Source of the DNA: Rhodospirillaceae bacterium UBA1479
GTDB lineage: Bacteria; Pseudomonadota; Alphaproteobacteria; Rhodospirillales; Casp-alpha2
DNA length: 64,000 bases
Assembly (NCBI GenBank): GCA_002325375.1
Contig: DCRZ01000009.1
Span: 158,156 to 222,155, forward strand
Reading direction: 5' to 3'
The notes beneath the pieces are model-generated. The model searched no databases. It saw only the letters and a program-made list of their open reading frames with translations, and was not told the DNA's origin. Position numbers and translations under genes: made by a program. Below are positions 37,601-44,824 of the stretch, in pieces; the first letter of the stretch is position 1; each line of letters opens with the position of its first letter.

Positions 37601-38176
37601 CTCAGCGGATCGGCGGACGCCGGGTTCGGTCTGGGCGGCGTGGTGTTGGCGCTCAACCAATTGGGCGGCGTGCTCGGCGGCCCGAAACAGGGCAAGGGAC
37701 TGGCCGATGTGGACGCCGCGTTCACGATTGCCAATGGCGTCGCGACCTCCAGCCAACTGAAGGCCGTGACCAACGTGGGCGTCGCCAGTGGTGCCGGCAG
37801 CATCGACCTGGCGGCCTGGACGGTCGATCTTTCGGGCGCCATTCAACCGGCCCCCAACCTGCTGTCGGCGGTGCTGTCGATCACCACGCGCAAGGGCGTG
37901 AACGTGCCGTTCTCGATCACCGGGCAACTGGACGCGCCACGCATCAAGGTCGATACGGCGTCCCTCGGGACCGGCGGCATTCCCGTTCCGGGACTCGACA
38001 AGCTGTTGAAGAAGAAGGGCGTGGGCGATGTCCTACAGGGCATCCTGGGTGGCGGCCAGCCGCAGCAGCAGGTGCCGCAGCCAGCTCAACCGGAACAGCA
38101 ACAAGCGCCGCAGACCGAGGAAAAGAAAAAGGTCACGCCGCAGGATCTGCTGCGCGGCATCCTCGGAAAATTTTAG
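34607..38176 (+). CDS. AsmA-family protein
   Basis: A very long (about 1190 residues) envelope protein of the AsmA family, which bridges or acts between inner and outer membranes in lipid transport and outer-membrane integrity. It has a single N-terminal TM helix (IAIGFSVFFVLVIGVLLIGP) followed by the AsmA start (DWNSYTDDIADQVEKVTGRK), repeated beta-rich segments, an Ala/Pro/Lys-rich linker near residues 380-400, and a C-terminal AsmA domain ending in a Gln/Pro-rich tail and LLRGILGKF. Starts at GTG 34583 or TTG 34616 are also conceivable; none has a clean ribosome site. Confidence 0.9.
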   Translation: MRPLKKIAIGFSVFFVLVIGVLLIGPSLVDWNSYTDDIADQVEKVTGRKVDIGGSVSVQVLPRPRLHVADVHLANIGGGTDTRMASFESLEVRISALALLGGKVRIETVKLVRPTVLLERLADGRVNWDFSKPVPAKDSNASQPLVADKRTSGTGVGAGTAGSGIAVDNFTVEGGTIVYRDLQRGREEVITGIDARIAAASLNGPVESNGALTLAGHRLAYSLNVAEIVQGRTIPLVFSLKLGSDTVIRIDGGVVNVPEKPRLRAKITGSGPNVADAIAATGGPTDLPVNLAKPFTVMGNLEASADGGRVEDLEIKLDTMEFHVSADVATGDKTVASLSVKSGWVDLDALLAPPPPPAKVDDVAKPGDLKKTATVTAKPTKPGKPAKPAAATAFVLPKDIQANLSVQIDALVLRGKPLEGVSLNADLANGELTLNQVTAQLPGDADVGLFGFLSARDGKPRFEGQIETRAQDLGPVLAWAMPGVAVPAAVLKDFNFKTPLVVDGDYLQLTGIVAKAGGTKMTGAVTLALQARPSFGANLELDRIDLDALMSPPASAPKGGKGNAHAGAGAGGGVSESHGTSGAAAPAVDLFAPLKPLTTFDANVKLAVGAAVVRGLTARNIALDATLARGELTLRALKVGNFAGLSAGVTGGLAGLDGIPTAKDLKITASTKDAGPLAKALALDLPVSPEALGAVSVNAAVSGSLLSPSVTANLGAMGGTVGLRGTLPVLALAGQDLRLGLSARHGDLAGLLRRLGADYRPQGKVGGFDLTAQVTGNPQSIRVDNIAGKVGPVTTAGSLSLVLEGAKPKALVNLALGPVDITPFLPAKRAAGLLDRGWGITRAPAAWAGPGGNPLMAAVAAVNSRWSKAPIDLVVLNTMDAAVTATSPKVTFEGAVLENADLGAAVEGGVLTVERLTGRLFGGALTAKATATSAGQLSAAGQIAGADLTKAGKALGSVAAGKINADFDVTARGRSEAEIVSSLGGKLNFSGRDLDAEALSGSADAGFGLGGVVLALNQLGGVLGGPKQGKGLADVDAAFTIANGVATSSQLKAVTNVGVASGAGSIDLAAWTVDLSGAIQPAPNLLSAVLSITTRKGVNVPFSITGQLDAPRIKVDTASLGTGGIPVPGLDKLLKKKGVGDVLQGILGGGQPQQQVPQPAQPEQQQAPQTEEKKKVTPQDLLRGILGKF

Positions 38177-38197
38177 TACGGTCTTCGGGGCATCGAC

Positions 38198-39409
38198 ATG
38201 AAGCGGCAGGCCCAATTGTCCCGATTGTTCGATGGTTTGGGTCTGGTCCTTGGGATCGGCGCCGTTTTGGCGTTGCTGTATTATTGGGATCCGACACGGG
38301 TCGCGATCAAGCGCCTGGCCCCGGAGGCCGACGCCCGGTTTGAGGCGATCCCGGCGGACATGACCGCACTGCCCGTATCGGAATGGCTGAGCGTTCGCGA
38401 TGCCGATGAGGTCCGCCAGCGGCGCGCACGCTTGGCGGCGCGAATCTTCAAGATGCCCGACCTGCCCCGCGACCTGATGCCGCAGCGGGTGATGCGTGAC
38501 GTCGAGAAAAACCCAGGCCCACATCACACGTGTCTATCGCCGACCGGTCCGGCTGTCGTGCGCCTGTTGTCGCGGACCGATACGATCATCATGCGCGCGC
38601 TTGCCTGTGAAGCGGCCTACTACAGGGATTGGCGAAATCTTGCCGGGATTGACGAGCTGACCGGCTACCTGAGCAAAAATTGGCGGCCCTATTCCATTGC
38701 CTATTTCCGGCCGAAAACCGCCAACGGCCATCTGATCCTTTATCAGCAAGGGCTGGCCGCGACCTATCATGACCAGCATCGGATGATCGAAGCATGGGTT
38801 GAAGACGGCTATACCGTTGCCGCGATGAACATGCCGGGTTACGGCGACAATACTTGTTACGACTGGCGGCGCTATTGCAGCGGGCCGCTGATGGACGCCC
38901 GCTTTGCGACGGACGGGGGCGCGGCCTTCCTGCCGCCGGTGATCGCCGTCAATTACGCCCTGGCGCAACAGCCGTTCAAACGAATAGCCATGATCGGTGT
39001 TTCGTCGGGGGCGTGGATCACCTTGGTCAGCGCCGCCATTGACCCGCGCATCGACGTCAGTTTTCCCGTGGCGGGGGTGCTGCCGCTTGCCTTGCTTCGG
39101 GGCAAGGAGGAAAGCGCGCGGGAAATCGTCGAGGGCTTGGTGGACATTGCCGGGGTGCTTGATCTCGCCGTCATGGGGGCGGATCGCCCGGGCCGGCGCC
39201 AGATACAGATATTCAATCGTTTCGACCGCTGTTGTTTCTATGGCCCGCGTCCGACCCTGTACGCAGGCCTGCTTGCGGAAACCGCCCGGAACCTGGGCGG
39301 CCATCATCAGGTGCTGTTTGATGAAACTCATGCCCGGCACAAGATTTCCGGCTGGGCGGTGAAACGCATTATGGAAGCCATCAACGGCGACGGAAAGGTG
39401 CGGCCATGA
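38198..39409 (+). CDS. Alpha/beta hydrolase-like membrane-anchored protein
   Basis: A 403-residue protein with an N-terminal signal-anchor helix (GLGLVLGIGAVLALLYYWD) and an alpha/beta-hydrolase-like domain: LILYQQGLAATYHDQ, YTVAAMNMPGYGDNT, and a nucleophile elbow GVSSGAW near residue 268. A C-terminal His (FDETHARHK) could complete a triad. The substrate is unknown. An exact DVEKNPGP 2A-peptide consensus lies at nt 38498-38521, very likely by chance. It overlaps the next small gene by 4 bases (ATGA). Confidence 0.72.
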   Translation: MKRQAQLSRLFDGLGLVLGIGAVLALLYYWDPTRVAIKRLAPEADARFEAIPADMTALPVSEWLSVRDADEVRQRRARLAARIFKMPDLPRDLMPQRVMRDVEKNPGPHHTCLSPTGPAVVRLLSRTDTIIMRALACEAAYYRDWRNLAGIDELTGYLSKNWRPYSIAYFRPKTANGHLILYQQGLAATYHDQHRMIEAWVEDGYTVAAMNMPGYGDNTCYDWRRYCSGPLMDARFATDGGAAFLPPVIAVNYALAQQPFKRIAMIGVSSGAWITLVSAAIDPRIDVSFPVAGVLPLALLRGKEESAREIVEGLVDIAGVLDLAVMGADRPGRRQIQIFNRFDRCCFYGPRPTLYAGLLAETARNLGGHHQVLFDETHARHKISGWAVKRIMEAINGDGKVRP

Positions 39410-39600
39410 GCCGGGCCGCGCGGATCGGCGCCTGCGTTGCGCTCCTGGCGCTGGCCGCCGCCGCCGGTTTGTGGTGGGACGGTGGCGCCTGGCAATACGG
39501 CGACCTGCCGACACGGGGATTGGTGCGGGTCGCGGGGTTCGCCCTTGCGGCGTTGGGTTGTTTCGGGGTGGCCGCCTGGCTGCGTCGGCGCAGCCGTTAA
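39406..39600 (+). CDS. Small two-TM membrane protein
   Basis: A 64-residue protein with two hydrophobic helices, IGACVALLALAAAAGLWW and VAGFALAALGCFGVAAWL, ending in RRRSR. I do not recognise a family. The ATGA overlap with the preceding hydrolase gene supports its being translated. Its stop shares 4 bases with the convergent ribbon-helix-helix gene. Confidence 0.65.
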   Translation: MSRAARIGACVALLALAAAAGLWWDGGAWQYGDLPTRGLVRVAGFALAALGCFGVAAWLRRRSR

Positions 39601-39839
39601 TTCCGCAGGGTCTGCAGCACGAAAACGCGGACAGCGCTGGACAAATTGCCCGTACGCCCGGCGTCGATCTCCGTGACCAGGGCGTTGACGGATACCTCCC
39701 GTGCGGCGGCGATGTCCTTGAGGGCCTCCCAGAACACATCCTCCAGGGTCAGGCTGGTGTGATGGCCGGCGACCAGGATCGAGCGCTTGGCCAGACGGGT
39801 GAGGTCGCGGCGGGGGTCGGAAGACGGGGGCTTGGCCAT
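39597..39839 (-). CDS. Ribbon-helix-helix domain protein
   Basis: An 80-residue protein containing the RHH_4-type DNA-binding motif RSILVAGHHTSLTLEDVFWE then ALKDIAAAREVSVNALVTEI, a common small alphaproteobacterial regulator family that acts as a dimer. It is monocistronic and convergent with the small membrane-protein gene. Its target is unknown; no toxin partner lies next to it on the same strand. Confidence 0.88.
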   Translation of the reverse strand: MAKPPSSDPRRDLTRLAKRSILVAGHHTSLTLEDVFWEALKDIAAAREVSVNALVTEIDAGRTGNLSSAVRVFVLQTLRN

Positions 39840-39932
39840 CGGTGTAACGTGCTTTTCCCTTGCCAGTATGGGCCCCTCGCGGCACTCTTTTCGCGTTAAA
39901 CACGAAAAAAATTTCCCGAGGAGGCCGCTTCA

Positions 39933-40568
39933 ATGTCGGATCTGACGATCTACGGTACCACGATCAGCCCCTTTACCCGAACAGTGCGCATGTGCCTGGA
40001 GGAGAAGGAGGAAACCTACCGCATCTACGAATACATGCCCGGCTCCGACGAGCAAAAGCAGGAGCATCCCTTCGGTAAGGTTCCGGCGATCCGCGACGCC
40101 GATTTGCATCTGTATGAAACTCTCGCGATCTGCGTCTATATCGACGAGGAATATGCCTCGGACCCGCAGCTTCAGCCGCGCGACGCCGTGGAGAAGGCGG
40201 ATATGTTCCAGCGCATCAGCCTGTACCTGGACGAAGGCTATCCCAATCTGTTCAAGGGCCTGATCTTTCCGCGCCTGATCGCCCCCATACAGGGCAAGCG
40301 GGCCGACGAAAGCGAGGTTCAGGCGCATCTGCCGAAGATCGAAAAGTATCTTTCCGTCGTCGACAAGGAACTGCGCGGTCAGCGGTGGATGGTCGGTGAG
40401 GAGATGACCCTGGCCGACCTGTTCCTGGCCCCCGCCATCTATTATGTGAAGATGACGCCCGAGGGGCAGAAGCTGCTGTCCGGTCTGGAAAATCTGTCGG
40501 CCTGGTATACGAACATGACGACGGTCCAGAGCTTCCGCGATACCGCGCCCAAACTGCCCGGAAAATAA
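39933..40568 (+). CDS. Glutathione S-transferase family protein
   Basis: A 211-residue cytosolic GST. The thioredoxin-fold N-domain shows TIYGTTISPFTRTVRMCLEE with the putative active-site Ser, HPFGKVPAIRDADLHLYETL with the cis-Pro and the glutathione-binding Glu/Thr, then a helical C-domain containing RWMVGEEMTLADLFLAPAIY. The substrate is unknown. CGAGGAGG precedes the ATG. Confidence 0.93.
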   Translation: MSDLTIYGTTISPFTRTVRMCLEEKEETYRIYEYMPGSDEQKQEHPFGKVPAIRDADLHLYETLAICVYIDEEYASDPQLQPRDAVEKADMFQRISLYLDEGYPNLFKGLIFPRLIAPIQGKRADESEVQAHLPKIEKYLSVVDKELRGQRWMVGEEMTLADLFLAPAIYYVKMTPEGQKLLSGLENLSAWYTNMTTVQSFRDTAPKLPGK

Positions 40569-40678
40569 ACGCCAAAATAAACGCCGCGCGGCCGCCGAAT
40601 TGTCACGATTGGGTCACTTGCGAGGGGGGCGGAAATTCTTTATGTTCCCTTTTTGTTCGTAATCAGGGAGGATTCATC

Positions 40679-41164
40679 ATGGTTAAACCGATCCCCGACG
40701 GCTACACCGCCGTCACGCCCTACATCATCGTCGACGGCGCCGCCCAGGCCATCGAATTCTATAAGAAAGCCTTCGGTGCGGAGGAAGTGATGCGCCTGCC
40801 CCTGCCGGGCACGGACCGTCTCGGCCATGCGGAGATTTCCATCGGCGGCGCCCATATCATGATGTCGGACGCCAGCCCCCAATGGGGCACCAAGGACCCG
40901 AAGGCATTGGGCGGGGTGACGGGCTCGATCTCGCTGTACGTGGCCGATGTCGACGCCGCCTTCGCCCGCGCCGTCGACGCGGGGGCAACCCCCAAGATGC
41001 CGGTCGCGGACATGTTCTGGGGCGACCGCATGGGCAGTGTCGAAGACCCCTTCGGCCACCAGTGGAGCATCATGAGCCACACCCGCGACCTGACGGAGGC
41101 GGAAATCCAGAAAGGGTTTGAAGAGGCCATGGCCGCAGGCGGCATGTGCGCCGAGAACGACTAG
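40679..41164 (+). CDS. VOC-family protein (PhnB/glyoxalase-like)
   Basis: A 161-residue vicinal-oxygen-chelate protein of the PhnB-like group: TPYIIVDGAAQAIEFYKKAF at the start, then GHAEISIGGAHIMMSDASPQ and DRMGSVEDPFGHQWSIMSH near the end, giving the two beta-alpha-beta-beta-beta modules. The enzymatic role is not predictable. AGGGAGG precedes the ATG. Its end overlaps that of the convergent VOC gene by 4 bases. Confidence 0.93.
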   Translation: MVKPIPDGYTAVTPYIIVDGAAQAIEFYKKAFGAEEVMRLPLPGTDRLGHAEISIGGAHIMMSDASPQWGTKDPKALGGVTGSISLYVADVDAAFARAVDAGATPKMPVADMFWGDRMGSVEDPFGHQWSIMSHTRDLTEAEIQKGFEEAMAAGGMCAEND

Positions 41165-41577
41165 GGCGTCGGGATCACGACCTCGATGATCACACCTTCG
41201 GGGCCGGCGCAGAAGATCTGCTGCGCCGCGCCACCCGGCAGTTCGCGTGCCGTATGGTCAATGCCGCGGGCCGTCAACCGTGCGATCAGGCCGTCGGCAT
41301 CGGTGCCCTTGAAGGCCAGATGATCGATCACGCCGGTGCCGTCCTGGGCGCCGTTGCCTTGGCCGGCCCCGTGGCCGACGACGTAATTGCGCTCCCGGTC
41401 GCCGGGAACCAGATGCACGATGGCACCCGATCCCTCCGTGCCGTAAAGCCAGTATCCGGGAAACGGGAAATTCGGCCGGTCGCCGACCGTCAGGCCGATG
41501 ACATCAACGAAGAAGTCGCGCATCGCGTCCATGTCCTGGGCGCGGAGGTTGAAATGATCGAGTCCGGAAACGGTCAT
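41161..41577 (-). CDS. VOC-family protein
   Basis: A 138-residue glyoxalase-fold protein: SGLDHFNLRAQDMDAMRDFF, GVIDHLAFKGTDADGLIARL, and a terminal metal-site-like FCAGPEGVIIEVVIP. Two His (LDHFN, IDHLAF) and a Glu (IIEVV) occupy metal-ligand positions. AAAGGA lies upstream of the ATG at 41577. It follows the alpha/beta hydrolase on the minus strand by 13 bases, so the two, with GNAT and SDR genes, form one operon. Confidence 0.92.
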   Translation of the reverse strand: MTVSGLDHFNLRAQDMDAMRDFFVDVIGLTVGDRPNFPFPGYWLYGTEGSGAIVHLVPGDRERNYVVGHGAGQGNGAQDGTGVIDHLAFKGTDADGLIARLTARGIDHTARELPGGAAQQIFCAGPEGVIIEVVIPTP

Positions 41578-41590
41578 GATCGGCGTCCTT

Positions 41591-42220
41591 TTAAAGCTTG
41601 GCGCAGAATGCCTGGATGGCGTCGAGGGCCGCATCCCAGTTCTGCTGTTCCGTTCTCCCCGACGCCTTGCGCGGTTTGAACCCGTGATCGCCATCTTCCA
41701 GCCATTCAAGCTGGATGGCCTGTGACAGGGGATAGGCGGGAACCTCTTCGGCCGTGCCGAAAGGGTCGCGGGCACCCTGGCAGATCAGGGTTGGCGTCGT
41801 AAGCGTTTCCAGATGCGCCGTGCGCAGCTTTTCCGGCTTGCCCGGCGGATGAAACGGATAGCCCAGGCAAACCACGCCGCGCACGGGCGTGCCTTCGGAT
41901 TCCAAGTCGACCGCAACCATGGAGGCCATGCGCCCGCCCATGGACTTGCCGCCGATCACCAGTTTTTCGCGGCCGATCTCGTCGATCACTTCGCGCCAGG
42001 TCGCCAGCAGCACCCGCGCCGGGTTGGGCGGGCGCTTCTTCCCATCCTCCCGGCGCTGCGCCATATAGGGAAATTCGAAGCGGGCGCAGCGCAGCCCGCG
42101 CGCCGCCAGGCCCTCGGCGAAGGCCTCCATATAGGGGCTGTCCATGGGGGCCCCGGCACCATGCGCCAGTGCCACGGTCAGGGGGGCGGACTTGGGGCCG
42201 GTGAAGACGATCCCGGTCAT
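41591..42220 (-). CDS. Alpha/beta-family hydrolase (KANL3/Tex30-like)
   Basis: A 209-residue hydrolase of a small-dienelactone-hydrolase-like group: VALAHGAGAPMDSPYM, nucleophile elbow IGGKSMGGRMASM, CQGARDPFGTAEE for the acidic residue and GDHGFKPRK for the His. The substrate is unknown. It overlaps the upstream acetyltransferase stop by 4 bases (ATGA). Confidence 0.88.
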   Translation of the reverse strand: MTGIVFTGPKSAPLTVALAHGAGAPMDSPYMEAFAEGLAARGLRCARFEFPYMAQRREDGKKRPPNPARVLLATWREVIDEIGREKLVIGGKSMGGRMASMVAVDLESEGTPVRGVVCLGYPFHPPGKPEKLRTAHLETLTTPTLICQGARDPFGTAEEVPAYPLSQAIQLEWLEDGDHGFKPRKASGRTEQQNWDAALDAIQAFCAKL

Positions 42221-42663
42221 GTCGTGTCCAGTGTCTTACGCAGCAGGGCCGATTGCGCCGCTTCCCCGTAGCCCAGGCGGGCGTAGAAGGCCTGGGCGTC
42301 GGCCCGGGTCACGTTGGTGTAGAGGGCGACGGAGGCAAGCCCCCGCGCCCGTGCCCAGCCTTCCGCCCGGTCCATGAGGGCGCGGCCGACCCCGGCGCCG
42401 CGTGCCCGGGCGTCGACCACCAGGGACTGGATGACCGCTTCCACGGGCTTTTCCAGGGCGGCGCGGGCGAACACATGCACCAGGCCCAGCAGCAGGCCGC
42501 CCTGTTCGGCGACCAGGATCGCATGGTCGGCGTCGCCCGTGACGGCCGCAAAGCGCGCCGCCAGATCGTCCGCCGTGATGTCATAGTCCAATTGCGCCAT
42601 CAGGCTGCGCACGACGTCCAGGTCGGCGGCGTCCATGGCGCGGACGATGACGCCGCATTTCAA
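42217..42663 (-). CDS. GNAT-family N-acetyltransferase
   Basis: About 148 residues with the GNAT fold: beta-1 VIVRAMDAADLDVVRSLMAQ, acetyl-CoA-binding loop RARGAGVGRALMDRAEGWAR, and NVTRADAQAFYARLGY. The usual N-terminal strand is included only if the TTG at 42663 is used (overlapping the SDR stop as TTGA); the first ATG (42636) would cut beta-1. The acceptor is unknown. Confidence 0.85.
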   Translation of the reverse strand: MKCGVIVRAMDAADLDVVRSLMAQLDYDITADDLAARFAAVTGDADHAILVAEQGGLLLGLVHVFARAALEKPVEAVIQSLVVDARARGAGVGRALMDRAEGWARARGLASVALYTNVTRADAQAFYARLGYGEAAQSALLRKTLDTT

Positions 42664-43394
42664 GGCTTGCCGCCGGACACCCGCAGATTGGCGCAGGAAA
42701 TGTACGACGCTTCGTCGGACAGCAGGAACATGATCCCCTGGGCGATCTCTTCCGGGTTGCCGGCGCGGCCGAGCGGCGTGGCCGGCGCCCGTTTGGCCAG
42801 GCCGTCGCGGGTCATGTCCGTTTCCGTCAGGCCGGGGGCCACAGTGTTGACGCGGATACCCTGGCGCACGACTTCCTGGGCCAGCCCGGTGGAGAAGCTG
42901 TTCACGGCCCCCTTGGACGCGGCGTAGAGCACGCCGCTGCCGGGCGCGCCGATGATCGCGGCACCCGAGGAGATGTTGACGATGGCGCCGCCGGCCCCGC
43001 CGTTGTCCGTGGACATGCGTTTGACCGCCTGCTGGGCGCAAAGGAACAGGCCCAGCACGTTGACCTCCAGCACGCGGCGGATGTCGTCGGCGGTCAGGTC
43101 CTTGACCGGCCCGCGCGGCCCGTGGATGCCGGCGTTGCTGACCAGGCCGGTGATCGGGCCCAGTTCCTTGTCCACGGTCTCGAACATGCGGATCACGTCG
43201 GCCTCGACACTCGTGTCGGCGGCGACGGCGATGGCCTTGCCCCCGGCGTCGGTGATTTCCTTGACCACGGCGTCGGCGGCCGTCTTGTCGGACACGTAGT
43301 TGACGCAGACCGCATGCCCGGCCTTGGCGGCGAGGATCGCCGCCGCGCGGCCGATGCCGCGGCTGGCGCCGGTGATGATGGTGATTTTTTCCAT
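42660..43394 (-). CDS. SDR-family oxidoreductase
   Basis: A 244-residue short-chain dehydrogenase/reductase. NAD(P)-binding TGASRGIGRAAAILA, NAG motif in LVSNAGIHGPRG, Ser of IVNISSGAAIIG and the catalytic YAASKGAV are in order. The C-terminus fits the FabG-like classical group. The substrate is unknown. It is the first gene of the minus-strand operon SDR-GNAT-hydrolase-VOC. Confidence 0.94.
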   Translation of the reverse strand: MEKITIITGASRGIGRAAAILAAKAGHAVCVNYVSDKTAADAVVKEITDAGGKAIAVAADTSVEADVIRMFETVDKELGPITGLVSNAGIHGPRGPVKDLTADDIRRVLEVNVLGLFLCAQQAVKRMSTDNGGAGGAIVNISSGAAIIGAPGSGVLYAASKGAVNSFSTGLAQEVVRQGIRVNTVAPGLTETDMTRDGLAKRAPATPLGRAGNPEEIAQGIMFLLSDEASYISCANLRVSGGKP

Positions 43395-43426
43395 ATTTGC
43401 TTCGCTTTATCTTTGGTCCTAGCGGA

Positions 43427-43480
43427 TTGATAAACTAGCTAATGGCATATGTGATAGTCTTCCTTTGCGTGAGACGCAAA
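43427..43480 (+). promoter_or_regulatory. Candidate promoter and operator of the second Panacea gene
   Basis: TTGATA (43427-43432) and TGTGAT (43450-43455) are 17 bases apart. A perfect palindrome TTTGCGT-GAG-ACGCAAA (43464-43480) lies where transcription would start, ideal for autoregulation by a toxin-antitoxin complex. The pattern is visible by eye; binding is inferred. Confidence 0.4.
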
Positions 43481-43509
43481 AACCAAGTGGTTGAGTGATA
43501 CCTGATCCG

Positions 43510-44028
43510 ATGACTGATACGCATGGCCATGACGCCAGGGCAATTGCCAACTTCATATTGGACTATTCGGATAATCACGCTAGGCCGGTGACCCATCTTT
43601 GGTTGCAGAAGGCGATATTTATCGCGCACGGCTGGACCCTTGTTCTTCTGCAAAAACCTTTGGTCCGCGATCCAATCGAGGCATGGCAGTATGGTCCAGT
43701 TATTCGCTCGGTTTTTCGATCATTTAGCGAACTCGGCGAAAGACAAATTCTTGGCGTTCGGGCCCAAAAACTAGATCTCATGTCTGGAGGTTTTGAGACG
43801 GTCAATTATGATTTTGACAAACAAGAACAAAAACTAATTAAGAATGTATTTGACTCTCACAAAAATTATACAGGAATACAATTGATGCATATAACTCATA
43901 AAGAAGGGGCACCTTGGCGTGAAATTTGGGATTCTGCGAAAAATAAATCAAATCCGGGAATGAGAATTCCAAATGATTTAATATTGAAATATTATAATAA
44001 TACTGTAGATGGATTTTCTAAAATTTGA
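43510..44028 (+). CDS. Panacea-domain (DUF4065/SocA-like) protein, candidate antitoxin
   Basis: The second Panacea-domain gene of the window. It aligns throughout with the one at 2093-2572: ARAIANFILDYSD, LWLQKAIFIAHGWTLVLLQK, PIEAWQYGPVIRSVF and YTGIQLMHITHKEGAPW. The ATG at 43510 matches the first copy's start better than GTG 43495; neither has a strong ribosome site. The gene is distinctly AT-rich relative to both flanks, a sign of transfer, and is followed 61 bases later by an unrecognised gene. Panacea proteins neutralise varied toxins, so an antitoxin role is inferred. Confidence 0.83.
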   Translation: MTDTHGHDARAIANFILDYSDNHARPVTHLWLQKAIFIAHGWTLVLLQKPLVRDPIEAWQYGPVIRSVFRSFSELGERQILGVRAQKLDLMSGGFETVNYDFDKQEQKLIKNVFDSHKNYTGIQLMHITHKEGAPWREIWDSAKNKSNPGMRIPNDLILKYYNNTVDGFSKI

Positions 44029-44042
44029 CTGATCGCCTAAAA

Positions 44043-44083
44043 AGAGTCCTGTAGACTCTGTCGCTCGGGAAAGGTATATTCCC
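44043..44083 (+). other. Two small hairpins between Panacea gene and partner
   Basis: AGAGTC-CTGTA-GACTCT (44043-44059) and GGGAA-AGGTATA-TTCCC (44067-44083) are perfect inverted repeats. The second ends 6 bases before the downstream ATG and contains the GGAAAGG that might serve as ribosome site, so it could limit translation of the partner. Confidence 0.45.
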
Positions 44084-44089
44084 AATATC

Positions 44090-44806
44090 ATGTGGTTCGA
44101 GAGTGTTTATCTACAAGATGCGGTGCGCTTGCGGTGTGACAATATGCCGCGAATGAAGAGTCGTTTGAAGTCTCACTGTGAATCAAAAGCGCCATTCAAT
44201 TACGACACATCGCGCAATGCGTATATGGCTGGCTTGCAGGGCCTAACGTCATATTCCCAGGCAATCGCAAAGGCGGAATCTTTGCGTCTGAAGATCGCCC
44301 GCGAAAGCAATCTTGAAGTCATTAAGCTCACTTTTCCTTTCGCGTCGGGTCGTGGCGCAACTGTGCACCCGGCACCAGTCGAGTGGTTCTCAATCGGCGC
44401 AGGCGTCCAGTTGCCGATGAGAATGCTGTGCATAGCGATTGCGCAGGGAAAAGGTAGCCTCATATGGCCACAGTTCAGAAAGCACGACGCTCTCTCGTTG
44501 TCTGGTTTGGGCGTTGTAGCTTCCGCGATCCACATGTCATATGCCGAACATCCCGACTATGAGGGGTTTCGGTTGGAAATGATTGATGTTTCGGCTCCTG
44601 AAAAAGGGAAGCCTCGTCAATGCGCGGTGTATGATTTTCATGACCTGCCGATAATGACTCAGGACGAATTGGCGAAATTCTTTGATCCCGTCTTCACCGC
44701 GATCAAAGAACTGCACAATGAAGGGTACCGACCTGCCGTCAAAGGACCGGCGCGAAAAGAGATCGATGGCGATGAACCGCCATTGCCAGGGATTTTCCCT
44801 GATTAA
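44090..44806 (+). CDS. Unrecognised 238-residue protein, candidate toxin of Panacea pair
   Basis: I do not recognise a family. The product is soluble-looking, with basic N-terminus (MPRMKSRLKSHC), a Ser/Tyr-containing helical region (GLTSYSQAIAKAESLRLKIA), FPFASGRGATVHPAPVEWFS, a hydrophobic middle (LPMRMLCIAIAQGKGSLIWP) and a charged C-terminal half ending PPLPGIFPD. No transmembrane helix, nuclease motif or NTP-binding loop is apparent. It follows the Panacea gene by 61 bases in the same direction and shares its lower GC, so the two probably entered together. Toxin function is inferred only from this arrangement. A start at the Met of MPRMKSR (residue 19) is possible. Confidence 0.62.
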   Translation: MWFESVYLQDAVRLRCDNMPRMKSRLKSHCESKAPFNYDTSRNAYMAGLQGLTSYSQAIAKAESLRLKIARESNLEVIKLTFPFASGRGATVHPAPVEWFSIGAGVQLPMRMLCIAIAQGKGSLIWPQFRKHDALSLSGLGVVASAIHMSYAEHPDYEGFRLEMIDVSAPEKGKPRQCAVYDFHDLPIMTQDELAKFFDPVFTAIKELHNEGYRPAVKGPARKEIDGDEPPLPGIFPD

Positions 44807-44824
44807 CCTTTTCTCACCGTTTGA

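Noticed and set aside
43427..44806. Prophage remnant or integrative element
   Set aside because: No integrase, phage structural gene, tRNA target or flanking direct repeat is visible; only two genes with low GC are present.
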